64,000 bases of DNA from Paenibacillus doosanensis (GTDB lineage: Bacteria; Bacillota; Bacilli; Paenibacillales; NBRC-103111): NCBI RefSeq assembly GCF_025060755.1, contig NZ_JANYUY010000001.1, positions 496,001-560,000 on the forward strand. Reading direction: 5' to 3'. Position numbers and translations under genes: made by a program. Position 1 is the stretch's first letter. Each line of letters starts with the position of its first letter. Positions 18,231 to 27,843 of the stretch are shown in pieces. Below the pieces are notes generated by a model. That model saw only the letters and a list, made by a program, of their open reading frames with translations, had not been told where the DNA came from and ran no database searches.

Positions 18231-19601
18231 TTAAGCCAGCTGCTGCTCCAGCGACTTGTACACGTTCGGAATCGTCACTGTAAACGACGACCCGTGTCCC
18301 AGCTCGCTCGTCACCTCGATCTCGCCTTCATGGGCTTCGACGAGAGCTTTGACAATACTCAGCCCCAAGCCGACCCCGCCGCTGAACCGGGAACGCGACT
18401 TGTCCACCCGGTAGAGCCGGTTGAACACATAAGGCAAATCGGCTTCGCTGATCCCGATTCCGGTATCTTTGCAATAGATAATAGTAGAATCTGTCGTCCA
18501 ATCGACGCCCAGCGTCACCTTCCCGCCTTCGTTCGTATATTTGATCGCATTGGAGACGATGTTGGAAATAATCTGGATCATTTTGTCGCGGTCCACCTCC
18601 GCGTAGCAAGGAGCATTGGTCGGCACGAACTGCAGCTTGACGCCTTTGCTGCGGGCCATCTGCTGAAAGTTGCGGTATACGTTTTGCGTGAGCTGCACCA
18701 TGTTAATACGCCGGATATGAATCGTAAACCGCGCGGCTTCCGCCTCCGACAGCTTCTCCATATCGTTCATCAGCCGGGTTAAGCGGATCAGCTCGTCATA
18801 AATTTGCTGCAGCCATTCCAGGTCGACTTCATAAATGCCGTCGATCATCGCCTCCAGCTGAGAGAGCATCGACGTCAGCGGCGTCCGCAGCTCGTGCGTC
18901 AAATCTTCCATCAGATGATGACGCCAATCCTCCTGCTTCTTCAGCTCCCGCGACAGCTCGTTGAGCGTCAGGGCCAGTCTGCGCACTTCTTCGGGGCCTT
19001 TCACCGAAGCCTGCACTTCCCAATTGCCGAGCCGGATCTTATGAGCGGCCTCCTGCAGCCTCTCCAAATGGGCGGAGAGCAGCCGGGCCACGAAGAAGCT
19101 GACGATGACCGAGATCACGATAATGATGCCGTAGAGCAGCGCCGAGCGCGTCTGCATCATCTTCTGATAGGCGACGACGTTCGGGTCGATCTGGTTGACG
19201 GTTTTCAAATAGCCGACCTGCAAAACCCCTTTCGTTTCCCCTTTAGCCACCACCGGATACTCCTGAACAATCAGATCCTTCTCGTTCTGTACTCTTGAAA
19301 ACATGTCGAACCAGATGTTGCGCCGGTCTTCCCCGTAACGGACCAGAATCCCGTACAGCGTCGCCCTGCGGGTCAGCCACGATTTCTGATCCTCATTGTA
19401 CGGGCCTACGGACATGTTCTCGTTTCTTATGTCGTCAATTAATTTGAAAGCGTTTACTTTAAGCTGATCCTCCTGATACCGGTCAAACACATTTTGCCAG
19501 TTAAAACTGTAACCGTAAGCGACGATCGAAATGATAAGAATAAAGCAGCTTTGGAGAGTAATAAATAGAATCACATTCATTTTACGCAAAAATCTAATCA
19601 T
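18231..19601 (-). CDS. Sensor histidine kinase (HAMP, HisKA, HATPase)
   Basis: 456 residues. Transmembrane helix 1 at about 9-30 and helix 2 at about 152-173 bracket an extracytoplasmic sensor region of about 120 residues. A HAMP linker (about 174-225) follows, then HisKA with the phospho-accepting H236 in LTHELRTPLTSM, and a HATPase domain with NIVSNAIKYTNEGGK (N box), KDTGIGIS (G1) and GGVGLGLSIVKALVEAH (G2). It is the partner of the response regulator whose stop lies two bases upstream of this start. The signal is unknown. Repeat copy 2 lies just downstream. Confidence 0.93.
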   Translation of the reverse strand: MIRFLRKMNVILFITLQSCFILIISIVAYGYSFNWQNVFDRYQEDQLKVNAFKLIDDIRNENMSVGPYNEDQKSWLTRRATLYGILVRYGEDRRNIWFDMFSRVQNEKDLIVQEYPVVAKGETKGVLQVGYLKTVNQIDPNVVAYQKMMQTRSALLYGIIIVISVIVSFFVARLLSAHLERLQEAAHKIRLGNWEVQASVKGPEEVRRLALTLNELSRELKKQEDWRHHLMEDLTHELRTPLTSMLSQLEAMIDGIYEVDLEWLQQIYDELIRLTRLMNDMEKLSEAEAARFTIHIRRINMVQLTQNVYRNFQQMARSKGVKLQFVPTNAPCYAEVDRDKMIQIISNIVSNAIKYTNEGGKVTLGVDWTTDSTIIYCKDTGIGISEADLPYVFNRLYRVDKSRSRFSGGVGLGLSIVKALVEAHEGEIEVTSELGHGSSFTVTIPNVYKSLEQQLA

Positions 19602-19603
19602 AA

Positions 19604-20317
19604 TCAGACCGTTTCCTTCGCATCGGGCTCGGCGGCAAATTTATATCCCGAGCCGACCATCGTCAATATGTAACGCGGCTCCTTCGTATCCTCTTCGATT
19701 TTTTTTCGCAAGTTTTTGACATGGGTATCGATCGAGCGGCTGTCCCCTTGAAACCGGTAGCCCAGCACATGATAGGAAAGATCGCTGCGCGACCAAATTT
19801 TGCCCGGCTTGCTTGTAAATACGCTGAGCAGCTTGAATTCGGTCGTCGTAAGATTCGTATGAACGCCGCGGACGAGCAGCGTATTCGCCTCCAAATCGAC
19901 CACGATCTGGCCTCTGTCGAAGGTCAGCACATCCGGCTTCGCCTGATCGGCCTTATACGCATGAATGCGCCGTCTTAAAGCGTGAATGCGGGCAATGACC
20001 TCCTTCACCCGAAACGGCTTGGCGATGTAATCGTCCGCACCCAGGTTCAGTCCCGCTATCGTATCGCTCTCCCGCGATTTGGACGTCAGCATAATGATCG
20101 GCACGACCGATTTTTCGCGAATGCGCCGGCATACTTCTTCTCCCGGCAATCCCTCAAGCATCAGGTCCAAAATGACCAGATCGTACGCGCGGCCGTCGAA
20201 CAGCTGCACAGCCTCCAACCCGTTAGCGGTGCAATCGACCTCCCAGCCTTCGTTCTTCAAATAAGCGGTTACAACTTCGCGGATTTTAGGTTCATCTTCC
20301 ACAAGTAATATATGCAT
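19604..20317 (-). CDS. OmpR/PhoB family response regulator
   Basis: 237 residues. The receiver domain has the acidic pair in VEDEP, the phospho-acceptor D51 in LVILDLML, the threonine in IIMLTSKS and the lysine in DYIAKPF. The C-terminal winged helix (about 135-230) ends VKNLRKKIEEDTKEP and YILTMVGSGYKF. It is transcribed with the histidine kinase from a promoter at 20341-20369. It lies directly downstream of the large carbohydrate operon, but a terminator and promoter separate the two, so it is its own unit. Direct repeats upstream of the carbohydrate operon are of the kind such regulators bind. Confidence 0.95.
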   Translation of the reverse strand: MHILLVEDEPKIREVVTAYLKNEGWEVDCTANGLEAVQLFDGRAYDLVILDLMLEGLPGEEVCRRIREKSVVPIIMLTSKSRESDTIAGLNLGADDYIAKPFRVKEVIARIHALRRRIHAYKADQAKPDVLTFDRGQIVVDLEANTLLVRGVHTNLTTTEFKLLSVFTSKPGKIWSRSDLSYHVLGYRFQGDSRSIDTHVKNLRKKIEEDTKEPRYILTMVGSGYKFAAEPDAKETV

Positions 20318-20340
20318 TCTGTGATTCCCCCTATCTTTTC

Positions 20341-20369
20341 ATATTACTTGGCTATTCCTTTTTAGACAA
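20341..20369 (-). promoter_or_regulatory. Promoter of the two-component operon
   Basis: The minus strand has TTGTCT (20364-20369), a 17-base spacer and TAATAT (20341-20346), 24 bases upstream of the response regulator ATG. Confidence 0.6.
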
Positions 20370-20415
20370 GAAACAATTCCCTACTATCCCCAAAAGTGTG
20401 CCCGATTTCAACCTA

Positions 20416-20508
20416 TTCACGGGTTAACCATTCAAGAAGTCGGGGGACAAGAGCGATCGGAAGACGTTTCCGCATGCGCAGTCGGCGTTTTCATCACACT
20501 TCTCAAAA
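20416..20508. repeat. Modular intergenic repeat, copy 3 (right half only)
   Basis: About 93 bases similar to the right half of copy 1, with shared blocks such as GGACAAGAGCGATCGGAAGA and the end block GCGTTTTCATCACACTTCT. The left half seen in copies 1 and 2 is absent. Confidence 0.7.
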
Positions 20509-20513
20509 CAAAC

Positions 20514-20542
20514 GAAAAAAAGCCTGAACATCGTCAGGCTTT
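20514..20542 (-). terminator. Terminator of the carbohydrate ABC operon
   Basis: AAAGCCTGA/TCAGGCTTT arms with a six-base loop and a T run on the minus strand, 29 bases after the last permease stop. Confidence 0.9.
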
Positions 20543-20570
20543 CATCCGTCCTTGCTGCCAGTTCCGCTAA

Positions 20571-21539
20571 CTATTCAACCAGACCCGTACGCTCTACGCC
20601 CTCAACGAACCAGCGCTGGGTAAACATATAAACGACAAGCACCGGCATAATGATCAGGAACGAAGCGGCCATCTTGATCGGCTCGGCGAAGATGCTCGGA
20701 CCGCTCTGCTCGGCTTCCGCCGCCAGAGATGCGGCAAGACGCGACAAGCTGATCGACAGCGGCACTTCCTTGGCCCCGAACATATACATGGTCGGATAAT
20801 AGAAGTCGTTCCAGTTCCACACGAAGGAGAACAGGAAGACGACGATGATGGCCGACGTGGAGATCGGGAGCATGACCCGGAAGAACACCCGGAAGACGCT
20901 GGCGCCGTCCATCTTGGCCGCTTCCTCCAGCTCCTTCGGCAGCGTGCTGAAAAACTGCCTGTAAATGATGACGAACAGCGCTCCCTTTAAGCCATGGCCG
21001 AAAATCGCCGGAACGATCAACGGCAAGTACGTATTGATCCACCCGAAGTCCTTAAACAGCAGGATCGACGGCAAAATCGTGACCTGCGGCGGCATGACGA
21101 AGGTGAAGATCAGACATACGAACCAGAACTTTTTCAGCGGGAATTCCAGCCGCGCAAACGCATATCCGGCGACTGCGCAGGAGATGACCTGCAGCACCGC
21201 GACGCTCAACGCAACCGTCATACTGATCCAAAACGCGCTGCTGTATTTCAGCAGCCTGAACGCTTCCTCCAGATGCCCCATAAAAAACGAACGCGGCACC
21301 CAAATGACGGCGGGATCGAGCAGGTTCGACGAATCCTTGATCATGGTCGTTATCATATACAAAATCGGTTTGATATAAATAAAGGCCACGTCGATGAGGA
21401 TCAAATACATGAACAACCGGAAGATTAACCCTTTATCGGCTTCCTTGCCGATGAACAAATGCTTCAGCGTCGTCAGCCAGCGGCTCACGGTGTGAGCGTC
21501 AAAGCGCGAGTTTTTTATATCTCTTACGATTTTTTGCAT
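20571..21539 (-). CDS. Carbohydrate ABC transporter permease, MalG-type (second pair)
   Basis: 322 residues from the ATG at 21539, chosen because GAAAGGAGGCGAACGG stands upstream; the longer frame to 21608 runs into the previous gene. Six membrane helices are expected. The EAA loop that contacts the ATPase is ELEEAAKMDGASVFRVFFRV. The end, RWFVEGVERTGLVE, resembles the usual QRYFVQGLTAGAVKG end of MalG-type sugar permeases. It is the last gene of the operon, 16 bases after the MalF-type partner. No ATPase gene accompanies this pair; it probably shares the one at the operon start. Confidence 0.93.
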   Translation of the reverse strand: MQKIVRDIKNSRFDAHTVSRWLTTLKHLFIGKEADKGLIFRLFMYLILIDVAFIYIKPILYMITTMIKDSSNLLDPAVIWVPRSFFMGHLEEAFRLLKYSSAFWISMTVALSVAVLQVISCAVAGYAFARLEFPLKKFWFVCLIFTFVMPPQVTILPSILLFKDFGWINTYLPLIVPAIFGHGLKGALFVIIYRQFFSTLPKELEEAAKMDGASVFRVFFRVMLPISTSAIIVVFLFSFVWNWNDFYYPTMYMFGAKEVPLSISLSRLAASLAAEAEQSGPSIFAEPIKMAASFLIIMPVLVVYMFTQRWFVEGVERTGLVE

Positions 21540-21555
21540 TCCGTTCGCCTCCTTT

Positions 21556-22419
21556 CTATTTGCCTCCGCTAGCGGATTTGTTGACTCTGGAGAAGATGTA
21601 CAGCACAATACCGAGGAAAATAAGCACGATCATAAAGTAAATCCAAGCCAGCGCGCTGGATAAACCGTAATTCGTCGTATTGACCTTGGAGATGATCGGA
21701 TTGGACGGAAACGTAAACAAATCGACGACCGTATAAATCAAATTCAGCAAAATGAACGGGGTGAGTCCCGGCAGCGTAATTTTCCAGAACGTCTCCCACG
21801 GGTCCGCGCCGTCGATCCGCGCCGCTTCATAGACCGAGGTCGAAATCGTCTGGCGCCCGGCCAGGAAAATCAAAATCTGCACGCCGGAGTACCACAGGAT
21901 TAGAACGAACGAGCTAATGACGGACACTAGCGGCGCCGCCCACGCTTTGGGCAAATACGTGTTGATGTAGCTGCCGACTTCAAATTCCTGAACGAGAGCC
22001 AGCGTTCCTTCGCCCTGGGTTATAAATTCCTGAATGATTTGACCGGTAGAGAAAATGACCGGCAGGAAGAAGATGACCCGGAAGAACGAGCGGCCGAAAA
22101 ATTTTTGATTCAGCAAGATCGCAATCAGCAGCGAGAAGACGACAATGACCGGAATCATAATCAGCGCCTGCCGCAGGAACGGCAGCAAGTCGTTGTACAA
22201 GAGGCCGCCGTCCGCGAACAAAATTTCCCGATAATACTGGAACCCGACCGGCGAATATTCCACGCCGCTGGCCGTTATTTTCACCCGGTTGAAGCTCATG
22301 TAGAACGAGTACGCCAAAGGGAAGGCGATGAATGCCAGAAAGCCGATGACCCAAGGTGCGATAAACAGCGAGCCTTCCACTTTGCGGAGAGTGGCGGAGC
22401 TCAATTTGTATTTGCGCAT
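21556..22419 (-). CDS. Carbohydrate ABC transporter permease, MalF-type (second pair)
   Basis: 287 residues. The start LRKVEGSLFIAPWVIGFLAF is typical of the MalF/UgpA group. The EAA loop reads VYEAARIDGADPWETFWKIT. About six membrane helices. Its ATG overlaps the stop of the DUF5696 gene as TAATG, so translation is coupled. Together with the next gene it forms the second permease heterodimer of the operon. Confidence 0.93.
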   Translation of the reverse strand: MRKYKLSSATLRKVEGSLFIAPWVIGFLAFIAFPLAYSFYMSFNRVKITASGVEYSPVGFQYYREILFADGGLLYNDLLPFLRQALIMIPVIVVFSLLIAILLNQKFFGRSFFRVIFFLPVIFSTGQIIQEFITQGEGTLALVQEFEVGSYINTYLPKAWAAPLVSVISSFVLILWYSGVQILIFLAGRQTISTSVYEAARIDGADPWETFWKITLPGLTPFILLNLIYTVVDLFTFPSNPIISKVNTTNYGLSSALAWIYFMIVLIFLGIVLYIFSRVNKSASGGK

Positions 22420-24773
22420 TATTGGCTTCCCCCTCCTTGCACTACGATGAAGTCTTGAGCCGGCACGCTCAGCTTGCCGTCGCTATAAGGCGTCGTGTTG
22501 TAGTTCAGCACCAGCTTCTTGCCGCCTTCGTACGTCACTTCCCTGACGTTGGGAGCGATCGTTCGATGGCCGACGATGAACTTGTTCTGTACGTCGCCGA
22601 GCGCCTCGTTATAGCGCTGGTATTCTTCCACGGCCGTAGACTCCCAGTCATGCACGTTCATGCTGTAATAATAGATGGAATAAGCGCCTTTCATATCCTC
22701 CGACGGCGCGCTCGTAAAGATGAACGAAGGGCTTGCGCCGTATTCGATGCTGCGGAGCATCTCCGTCTTATATTGGTCGCGCAGGTTGGACCAGTTGGAC
22801 GAATAGGTGATCAGCCCGTGCAGAGCGATCTGCATGAACGGAATCGATTCGTCGATGAACAGATCGTACGAGTAATCGTCGGCCAGCCGGTGAATATGAT
22901 TAATATCCTTGAGCGCGTACAAGTTGGCCCTCTCCACGCTCACTCCGCCCAGCGTATCCTTCACCTGCTGCAGCATCTCCTGCTGCGTATGCATCGTATC
23001 CGTTCTCGTCGACAAATAACGGGTGTTGAAGTCGCTGTCGAGATAGCGGCCCACGCCGTCCTCGAAGTAGATGCCGTCGGCGTTCAGCGATTCATATTCC
23101 TTCATATCCTTGTCAAGCGACTTGGCCGAGAATTTCGGACTCATCTGCGTCACCGTGTCGCGGCTGGCATACATTTCGAAATCCATCAGCGTGCCGGCCA
23201 GGTTGCGCATGCCGTCATACCGCGGATTGAAGCCGTCGCGCTCGTTATTGTTGTAGCTGTAGTTCGCCGCCAAGTACACGGGCAGCTTCAGCGAATGGGC
23301 GAATTCGATGAATTGCTTCATCCCTTCGTTGCCGCCGAGACGCTTATCGACCGGGAACAGGCCGCCGAAAGAGCTGTAGCCGCCTTTTTGCCAGCCCATA
23401 TACTGAATCGACATATTTTCAATGCCGAGGCCGTACAGTCTCTTGACCATTTCCATCGCCTGAGAGGTCGAGGTGCCGAGCAAATATTTATCCCACAGCA
23501 TCCCCTTCTTCACGTCGGCTCCGACAATATCGACGAACATCGGAATTTTGTTAGAGCTGACCTGCAGCGGTTTGATGCCCTGTTCCTTCATTAAATATTC
23601 GCGGTATTTGGAGGCCATGCCGACATAATCGCTTTGCTCCTTCGGCAGCAAATAATAGCGGGTCGAGCGCTGCTCGGAAGTAAACCGGTCCTTGCTGTAA
23701 GTGAAGAAGCCGGCGTTCCCTTTCTTGCTCGTATTTTGGAAAAACTTGATCCGGTACTGCCACTCCGGCGTAATCCAGTTCGATTGGCCGAACGCTCCCG
23801 ACGGCGAGCCGAACACCTTGGAATATTCTTCCCCGCCGGTCATCACCGCAACGAATGCCTTATCGCCCGACTTCATCCCGAACACGGGCATCTTCGCCTG
23901 CTGGCGGGCCGTCCGCTCCGCGTAGAAGGATACGTCGCTGCCGTACATATTTTCGCGGTAGATCGATTTGTCGTTAATTTGCTTCGTCTTGAAGCGAATC
24001 AGCGCGCCGGAACCGTCCGGTACGACGAGATACCCGTCCTGCCCGATCGACGGCTCGGCACCGAACATCGGATACAGCTTCAGGTTCAGCAAGCTCAGCT
24101 TGCCTTCGGTAATGCCGCTGTCGATAATTTTCGTTTCGATGTAATCGTCCTTCACGTTCACTTCGACGGGAATTTTAAACCCGGACGTCTTGAAGTTAAA
24201 GGTAACCTTGAACCCGGAGGACGTCGTCTGGAACCCTTCGAGCGTACCTTTATCCTCGATTAAGCTCGTCATTTTGGGCTGCGATTTGAAATTCGCCGCA
24301 TCGATATATTCGAGCATGATCGGGGATCGCAAATTGTTCCTCCATGTTCCCGTAATCGTCTCCTGCGGCCATTGCTCCGGATTCGGGTAAGAGCGCCAGA
24401 TTTCGCCGCTTCGCTTGTCTTCTACCTGAAAATGCCCGGTCGTGCTGTCCACAAGCAGCTTCAGCTTATCGCTTTGCGCCGCCAGCTTGAAATTCGCATC
24501 GCTAGGCAGCTCCGCCTTCGCCTTGCTCGGGTCGACCGGAGCGCCCTGCTGCGCCGGAGCCGGGGCGGACGAAGCCGCGTCCGCGGCGGGAGCCTGCTGC
24601 GCCCCTTGCGCAGGCTGCGCCGTTTTGTCCGCGGCGGCCGCATCCGTCTTCGCCGCATCGGCCGGCGGGTCCGCCGCATTGATCGTCTGCACCGCCTGAG
24701 TCGCAATCAGCGAGAGGCTAAGCACGGCGGCGAGCGAAGCGGAGAGCATGATTTTATATCGTCTGCGTCTCAT
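22419..24773 (-). CDS. Secreted DUF5696 domain protein
   Basis: 784 residues from the ATG at 24773, which overlaps the stop of the YIP1 gene as ATGA; the longer open frame to 25160 is a shadow of that gene. A basic N-terminus and hydrophobic stretch (about 1-34) form a signal peptide. An Ala/Pro/Asp-rich linker (about 36-88) follows, then the body: a beta-rich domain (about 90-340) with FQVEDKRSGEIWRSYPNPEQ, and a probable TIM-barrel part (about 360-700) with YLAANYSYNNNERDG, DGIYFEDGVGRYLDSDFNTR and DLFIDESIPFMQIALHG. I recognise it as DUF5696, often found beside Paenibacillus sugar transporters. The barrel and conserved acids suggest a glycoside-hydrolase-like fold, but no activity is known to me. 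Confidence 0.8.
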   Translation of the reverse strand: MRRRRYKIMLSASLAAVLSLSLIATQAVQTINAADPPADAAKTDAAAADKTAQPAQGAQQAPAADAASSAPAPAQQGAPVDPSKAKAELPSDANFKLAAQSDKLKLLVDSTTGHFQVEDKRSGEIWRSYPNPEQWPQETITGTWRNNLRSPIMLEYIDAANFKSQPKMTSLIEDKGTLEGFQTTSSGFKVTFNFKTSGFKIPVEVNVKDDYIETKIIDSGITEGKLSLLNLKLYPMFGAEPSIGQDGYLVVPDGSGALIRFKTKQINDKSIYRENMYGSDVSFYAERTARQQAKMPVFGMKSGDKAFVAVMTGGEEYSKVFGSPSGAFGQSNWITPEWQYRIKFFQNTSKKGNAGFFTYSKDRFTSEQRSTRYYLLPKEQSDYVGMASKYREYLMKEQGIKPLQVSSNKIPMFVDIVGADVKKGMLWDKYLLGTSTSQAMEMVKRLYGLGIENMSIQYMGWQKGGYSSFGGLFPVDKRLGGNEGMKQFIEFAHSLKLPVYLAANYSYNNNERDGFNPRYDGMRNLAGTLMDFEMYASRDTVTQMSPKFSAKSLDKDMKEYESLNADGIYFEDGVGRYLDSDFNTRYLSTRTDTMHTQQEMLQQVKDTLGGVSVERANLYALKDINHIHRLADDYSYDLFIDESIPFMQIALHGLITYSSNWSNLRDQYKTEMLRSIEYGASPSFIFTSAPSEDMKGAYSIYYYSMNVHDWESTAVEEYQRYNEALGDVQNKFIVGHRTIAPNVREVTYEGGKKLVLNYNTTPYSDGKLSVPAQDFIVVQGGGSQ

Positions 24774-26917
24774 CGGATCGTCACCTCCTGATAGATGGAA
24801 AAGAAGAAGTCTTTGAGCTCGGTGCTCAGGCCGAAGGTGATGAAGATCAGAACCCCGAGCAGCGTCATGGTGACCAGCGACAAGAAGATGTTCATGATCG
24901 TTTCGCCCACGCTGTAGTTTTGCATCGACTGTACTTTCCAGAAGATCAAGAGGCCGACCCAGATCATCATTCCGTATTGCAGGAAGGTGTAGATCGACGC
25001 TTCGCTGAGCGTCATCACATTCGAAATCAGCGTCAGCGGAAGGCCGACGAGCACGATCGGGAACAAGGCGTACGTGCTGCCGAATACGACGTCGCGGAAG
25101 CGGCCTTCCCCGCGGTAGATCGTACTGATCAAATAGTTGGATATGATCCAGCCGACCCAAAGTACCATAAATTGGAAGAATACGGTAACCAGATTAATTT
25201 CCAGGAATACGGACGCGTTAAAGGTAAAGTTCGTATACGCCCGGTAAATGCAGAACGATACCAAAGCAAGAATAAGCATAATCGCGCTGCTGGCGAAACC
25301 GCCCTTGCCCTCGTAACGGATCGCGCTGAATCCGTCGATCGGATGCTTCAGAATGTAGAACGCATGCTTCAGCTGTACGACGATCGGAATTTGCGATCTG
25401 CGGCGGTTGCGCCAATTTTGGCGGAACCGGCTTTTCCGGGTCGCCCGCTCGAAGATAAGGAAGCCGAGACCCGCGATAATGACAATATTCATTAAAAAGC
25501 CGAAGTGCTTCTGGAACCAGACAAGGCGGATTTGCCAGAACGCGTCGGAATATCCTTCCTGTTGTCCCGCTTGGAAGAAGAGCTTCTCCGCCTGCTCGTA
25601 GTCGCCCTTCTTATACGCCGCCTTGGCCAGACCGAGCAGCGCGGGCGTATAGTAAGCGTTAAGCCGCAGCACTTCCTTCCACGGCTTCTCGCTCTCCTCG
25701 TAGCGCCCTTCCTGCGTCAGCTGGTTCGCTTTGTGAACCAGCTCGCCGAACTCGGACAGGCGGAATACCTGGATGATGTTGTTCTCTTCATCGAGAATAA
25801 ACAAGTTATTCTGCGAGTTGGAGGCGATCGCCGACGGCGTCTTCACGACCCCCAGCTTGGAGGAAGAAGCGCTCGTGTCGCCGGACCAGAAGAAGAGCAG
25901 ATTGCCGTTGGCGTCGTATTGATTGACATATTTGAGCGTCGAATCGATTGCGGTAATGTTGCCGTTGCGGTCGACCGTCAGATCGTTCAGCTTCGGCGTC
26001 AGCTTATCCTTGCTCGGGAATCGGACCTCTCCGAAATTTTTGATCTTCTCTTCGGTAGCCGAATCGTCATTCTTCGTTGCCAGCAAGTCTTTCCCCGCAA
26101 TGTTAAGCTTCTTGATCTGCCCCGTTTCCACTTCTTTGGTGACGGTATAAATGAACCCGCTCTGGTCGATCGTTACGCTGCTGACCGAGCCCGGCAGCTT
26201 GCTGATCTCCCGCAAGTACATCTCGCGGGTGTACAGGAGCCGCTTCAACGCGTCCATCACGGAGAAATCCGTCTTGTTGGCGCCGAAGAAGCTTTGGAAA
26301 TTGCCTTCCGGATCAAGCTGGAGCAGCCCCTGATAGCCGCCCAACGTAGCGATGTACAGAAAGCCCCGCTTATCCACCGCGACCTTGATCGGATCGTATT
26401 TGAACGATTCCGGCAAAAACTTCGTATCCGGACGTTTGAATTCGCGGATCAGCTTGCCGCTGTTATCGAGCCGGAGCACCCGCTTATTGCCCGTGTCGGC
26501 AACGTAAATTTCGCCTTTTTTGTCGACGAACACGCCTTCCGGTTTTTTCAGCGGGCTTTCCTTCACATCGATGATGCGTACGAAGGACCCTTGCGGGTCG
26601 AGCTGGACAATCCGGTTATTCCCCGTGTCCGCAATGTAGATGTTGTCTTTCTCGTCGATAAAAATGCCCTTGGGCTGAACGAGCGGCGAAAACACCTGCT
26701 TGCTCGGGTCCTTCGGATCGGGAGCATATATTTCCCTGCCCATCACTTCTACCGGGGTGTAAGCGGACTGGGTCCAAATCAGCTGATCGTAGCCGTTCTT
26801 ATAGTTCGTATCGTAAGGCACGTAGGCCAGCGCCGTCATCGGCAGCATGGCCGACGCCAGCACGGCGATCGCCAGAAGAAGGAACAGCGGGCGCCGCCAT
26901 CGTTTCTTGACCGTCAT
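24770..26917 (-). CDS. NHL beta-propeller, TPR and YIP1-domain membrane protein
   Basis: 715 residues from the ATG at 26917, with AAAGGAGGAAG upstream; the ATG at 26941 would lie in front of that site. A signal peptide (about 1-34) is followed by an NHL-type propeller (about 55-385) with repeated blades such as GIFIDEKDNIYIADTGNNRI and GVFVDKKGEIYVADTGNKRV. Two TPR-like repeats (about 395-455) read ANQLTQEGRYEESEKPWKEV and AKAAYKKGDYEQAEKLFFQA. A membrane helix and basic loop come next, then a YIP1-like domain with about five helices (about 530-715). The propeller and TPR part should face outside. The role is unknown; its place between the two permease pairs suggests it is part of, or senses, the transport complex. 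Confidence 0.8.
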   Translation of the reverse strand: MTVKKRWRRPLFLLLAIAVLASAMLPMTALAYVPYDTNYKNGYDQLIWTQSAYTPVEVMGREIYAPDPKDPSKQVFSPLVQPKGIFIDEKDNIYIADTGNNRIVQLDPQGSFVRIIDVKESPLKKPEGVFVDKKGEIYVADTGNKRVLRLDNSGKLIREFKRPDTKFLPESFKYDPIKVAVDKRGFLYIATLGGYQGLLQLDPEGNFQSFFGANKTDFSVMDALKRLLYTREMYLREISKLPGSVSSVTIDQSGFIYTVTKEVETGQIKKLNIAGKDLLATKNDDSATEEKIKNFGEVRFPSKDKLTPKLNDLTVDRNGNITAIDSTLKYVNQYDANGNLLFFWSGDTSASSSKLGVVKTPSAIASNSQNNLFILDEENNIIQVFRLSEFGELVHKANQLTQEGRYEESEKPWKEVLRLNAYYTPALLGLAKAAYKKGDYEQAEKLFFQAGQQEGYSDAFWQIRLVWFQKHFGFLMNIVIIAGLGFLIFERATRKSRFRQNWRNRRRSQIPIVVQLKHAFYILKHPIDGFSAIRYEGKGGFASSAIMLILALVSFCIYRAYTNFTFNASVFLEINLVTVFFQFMVLWVGWIISNYLISTIYRGEGRFRDVVFGSTYALFPIVLVGLPLTLISNVMTLSEASIYTFLQYGMMIWVGLLIFWKVQSMQNYSVGETIMNIFLSLVTMTLLGVLIFITFGLSTELKDFFFSIYQEVTIR

Positions 26918-26940
26918 AGTAGCTCTTCCTCCTTTCTTCA

Positions 26941-27843
26941 TTATTTAATCCCGGAATGGGCCATCGTTGCGATCACTTTCCCCTGGAATACGAGGAAGAT
27001 GATTAAGTTGGGGACAAACATGATCATAGCTGCTGCTGCTGCCGCTCCCTGACGGGCTACGTTATTTGCCAGACCATTAGTCAGCGTCGAGAGAAAGAAT
27101 GGAAAGTTCTTCATTTCATCGTCCTGCATAAACAAGGTAGATGTCTCCGTGTTCCCCCATGATCCTTGAAATGTAAGAATTGCTACCGTTGCTACCGCAG
27201 GCATGCAAATCGGAACTACGATGCGCAGGAAGATATGAATTTCCGTCGCTCCATCCATTCTCGCTGCTTCTAGCAGCTCATTAGGAAGCTGATCGATGAA
27301 CTGCTTGAGCAAGAACACCCCCACAGGCATAGCTAATATGGGCAAGAGATGCCCTAAATAAGTGTTCATAATCCCCAAATGACTCGCCACGAGATAACGC
27401 GGAATTTGTACTGCCTCCGGAGCGAACATCAGCGTCAAAATAATCGTCGCGAACACGATCTTATGTCCGGGAAATTTATGCTTCGATATCGGATAAGCGC
27501 ACAGCGCGCTGACGATCGTTACGCATACGACCGCTCCGCCCGAGATGACCAGACTGTTGAATAAGTAACGAGTCACCGGCACCGTGGAGCTCGACGCCAC
27601 CAGGAACAGCTCGACGAAGTTCTGGAACGACGGCTCCCTGACGAAGATAGTAGGTGGGTACATGAAGAGCTCCTGATACGGCTTCAGCGCATGATTGAAA
27701 ATAAAGATGAGCGGAAGCAGCATAAAGATCGAGAACAGCACAAGCAGGACAACGAGAATTTTTTGAAACATATCCATGGAATTGAGTTTAGACTTCTTTT
27801 TCTGCGGCTTGATTTTATTCCACCAAACGGCTGCGTTTTGCAT
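26941..27843 (-). CDS. Carbohydrate ABC transporter permease, MalG-type (first pair)
   Basis: 300 residues with six predicted helices. The EAA loop is ELLEAARMDGATEIHIFLRI. The C-terminal end, GKVIATMAHSGIK, is typical of MalG-type permeases. The ATG overlaps the stop of the MalF-type partner as TAATG. A low-complexity run of alanines, RQGAAAAAAMIM, lies in the last third. It differs clearly in sequence from the other MalG-type gene in this operon, so the second pair is not a recent duplication. Confidence 0.93.
   Translation of the reverse strand: MQNAAVWWNKIKPQKKKSKLNSMDMFQKILVVLLVLFSIFMLLPLIFIFNHALKPYQELFMYPPTIFVREPSFQNFVELFLVASSSTVPVTRYLFNSLVISGGAVVCVTIVSALCAYPISKHKFPGHKIVFATIILTLMFAPEAVQIPRYLVASHLGIMNTYLGHLLPILAMPVGVFLLKQFIDQLPNELLEAARMDGATEIHIFLRIVVPICMPAVATVAILTFQGSWGNTETSTLFMQDDEMKNFPFFLSTLTNGLANNVARQGAAAAAAMIMFVPNLIIFLVFQGKVIATMAHSGIK

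Noticed and set aside
24774-25160. N-terminal extension of the DUF5696 frame
   Set aside because: It is the other frame of the YIP1 gene. The ATG at 24773, with ATGA overlap and a following signal peptide, is the better start.
25505-27052. 515-codon plus-strand open frame
   Set aside because: Antisense to the NHL-YIP1 gene; no start site or known motif.
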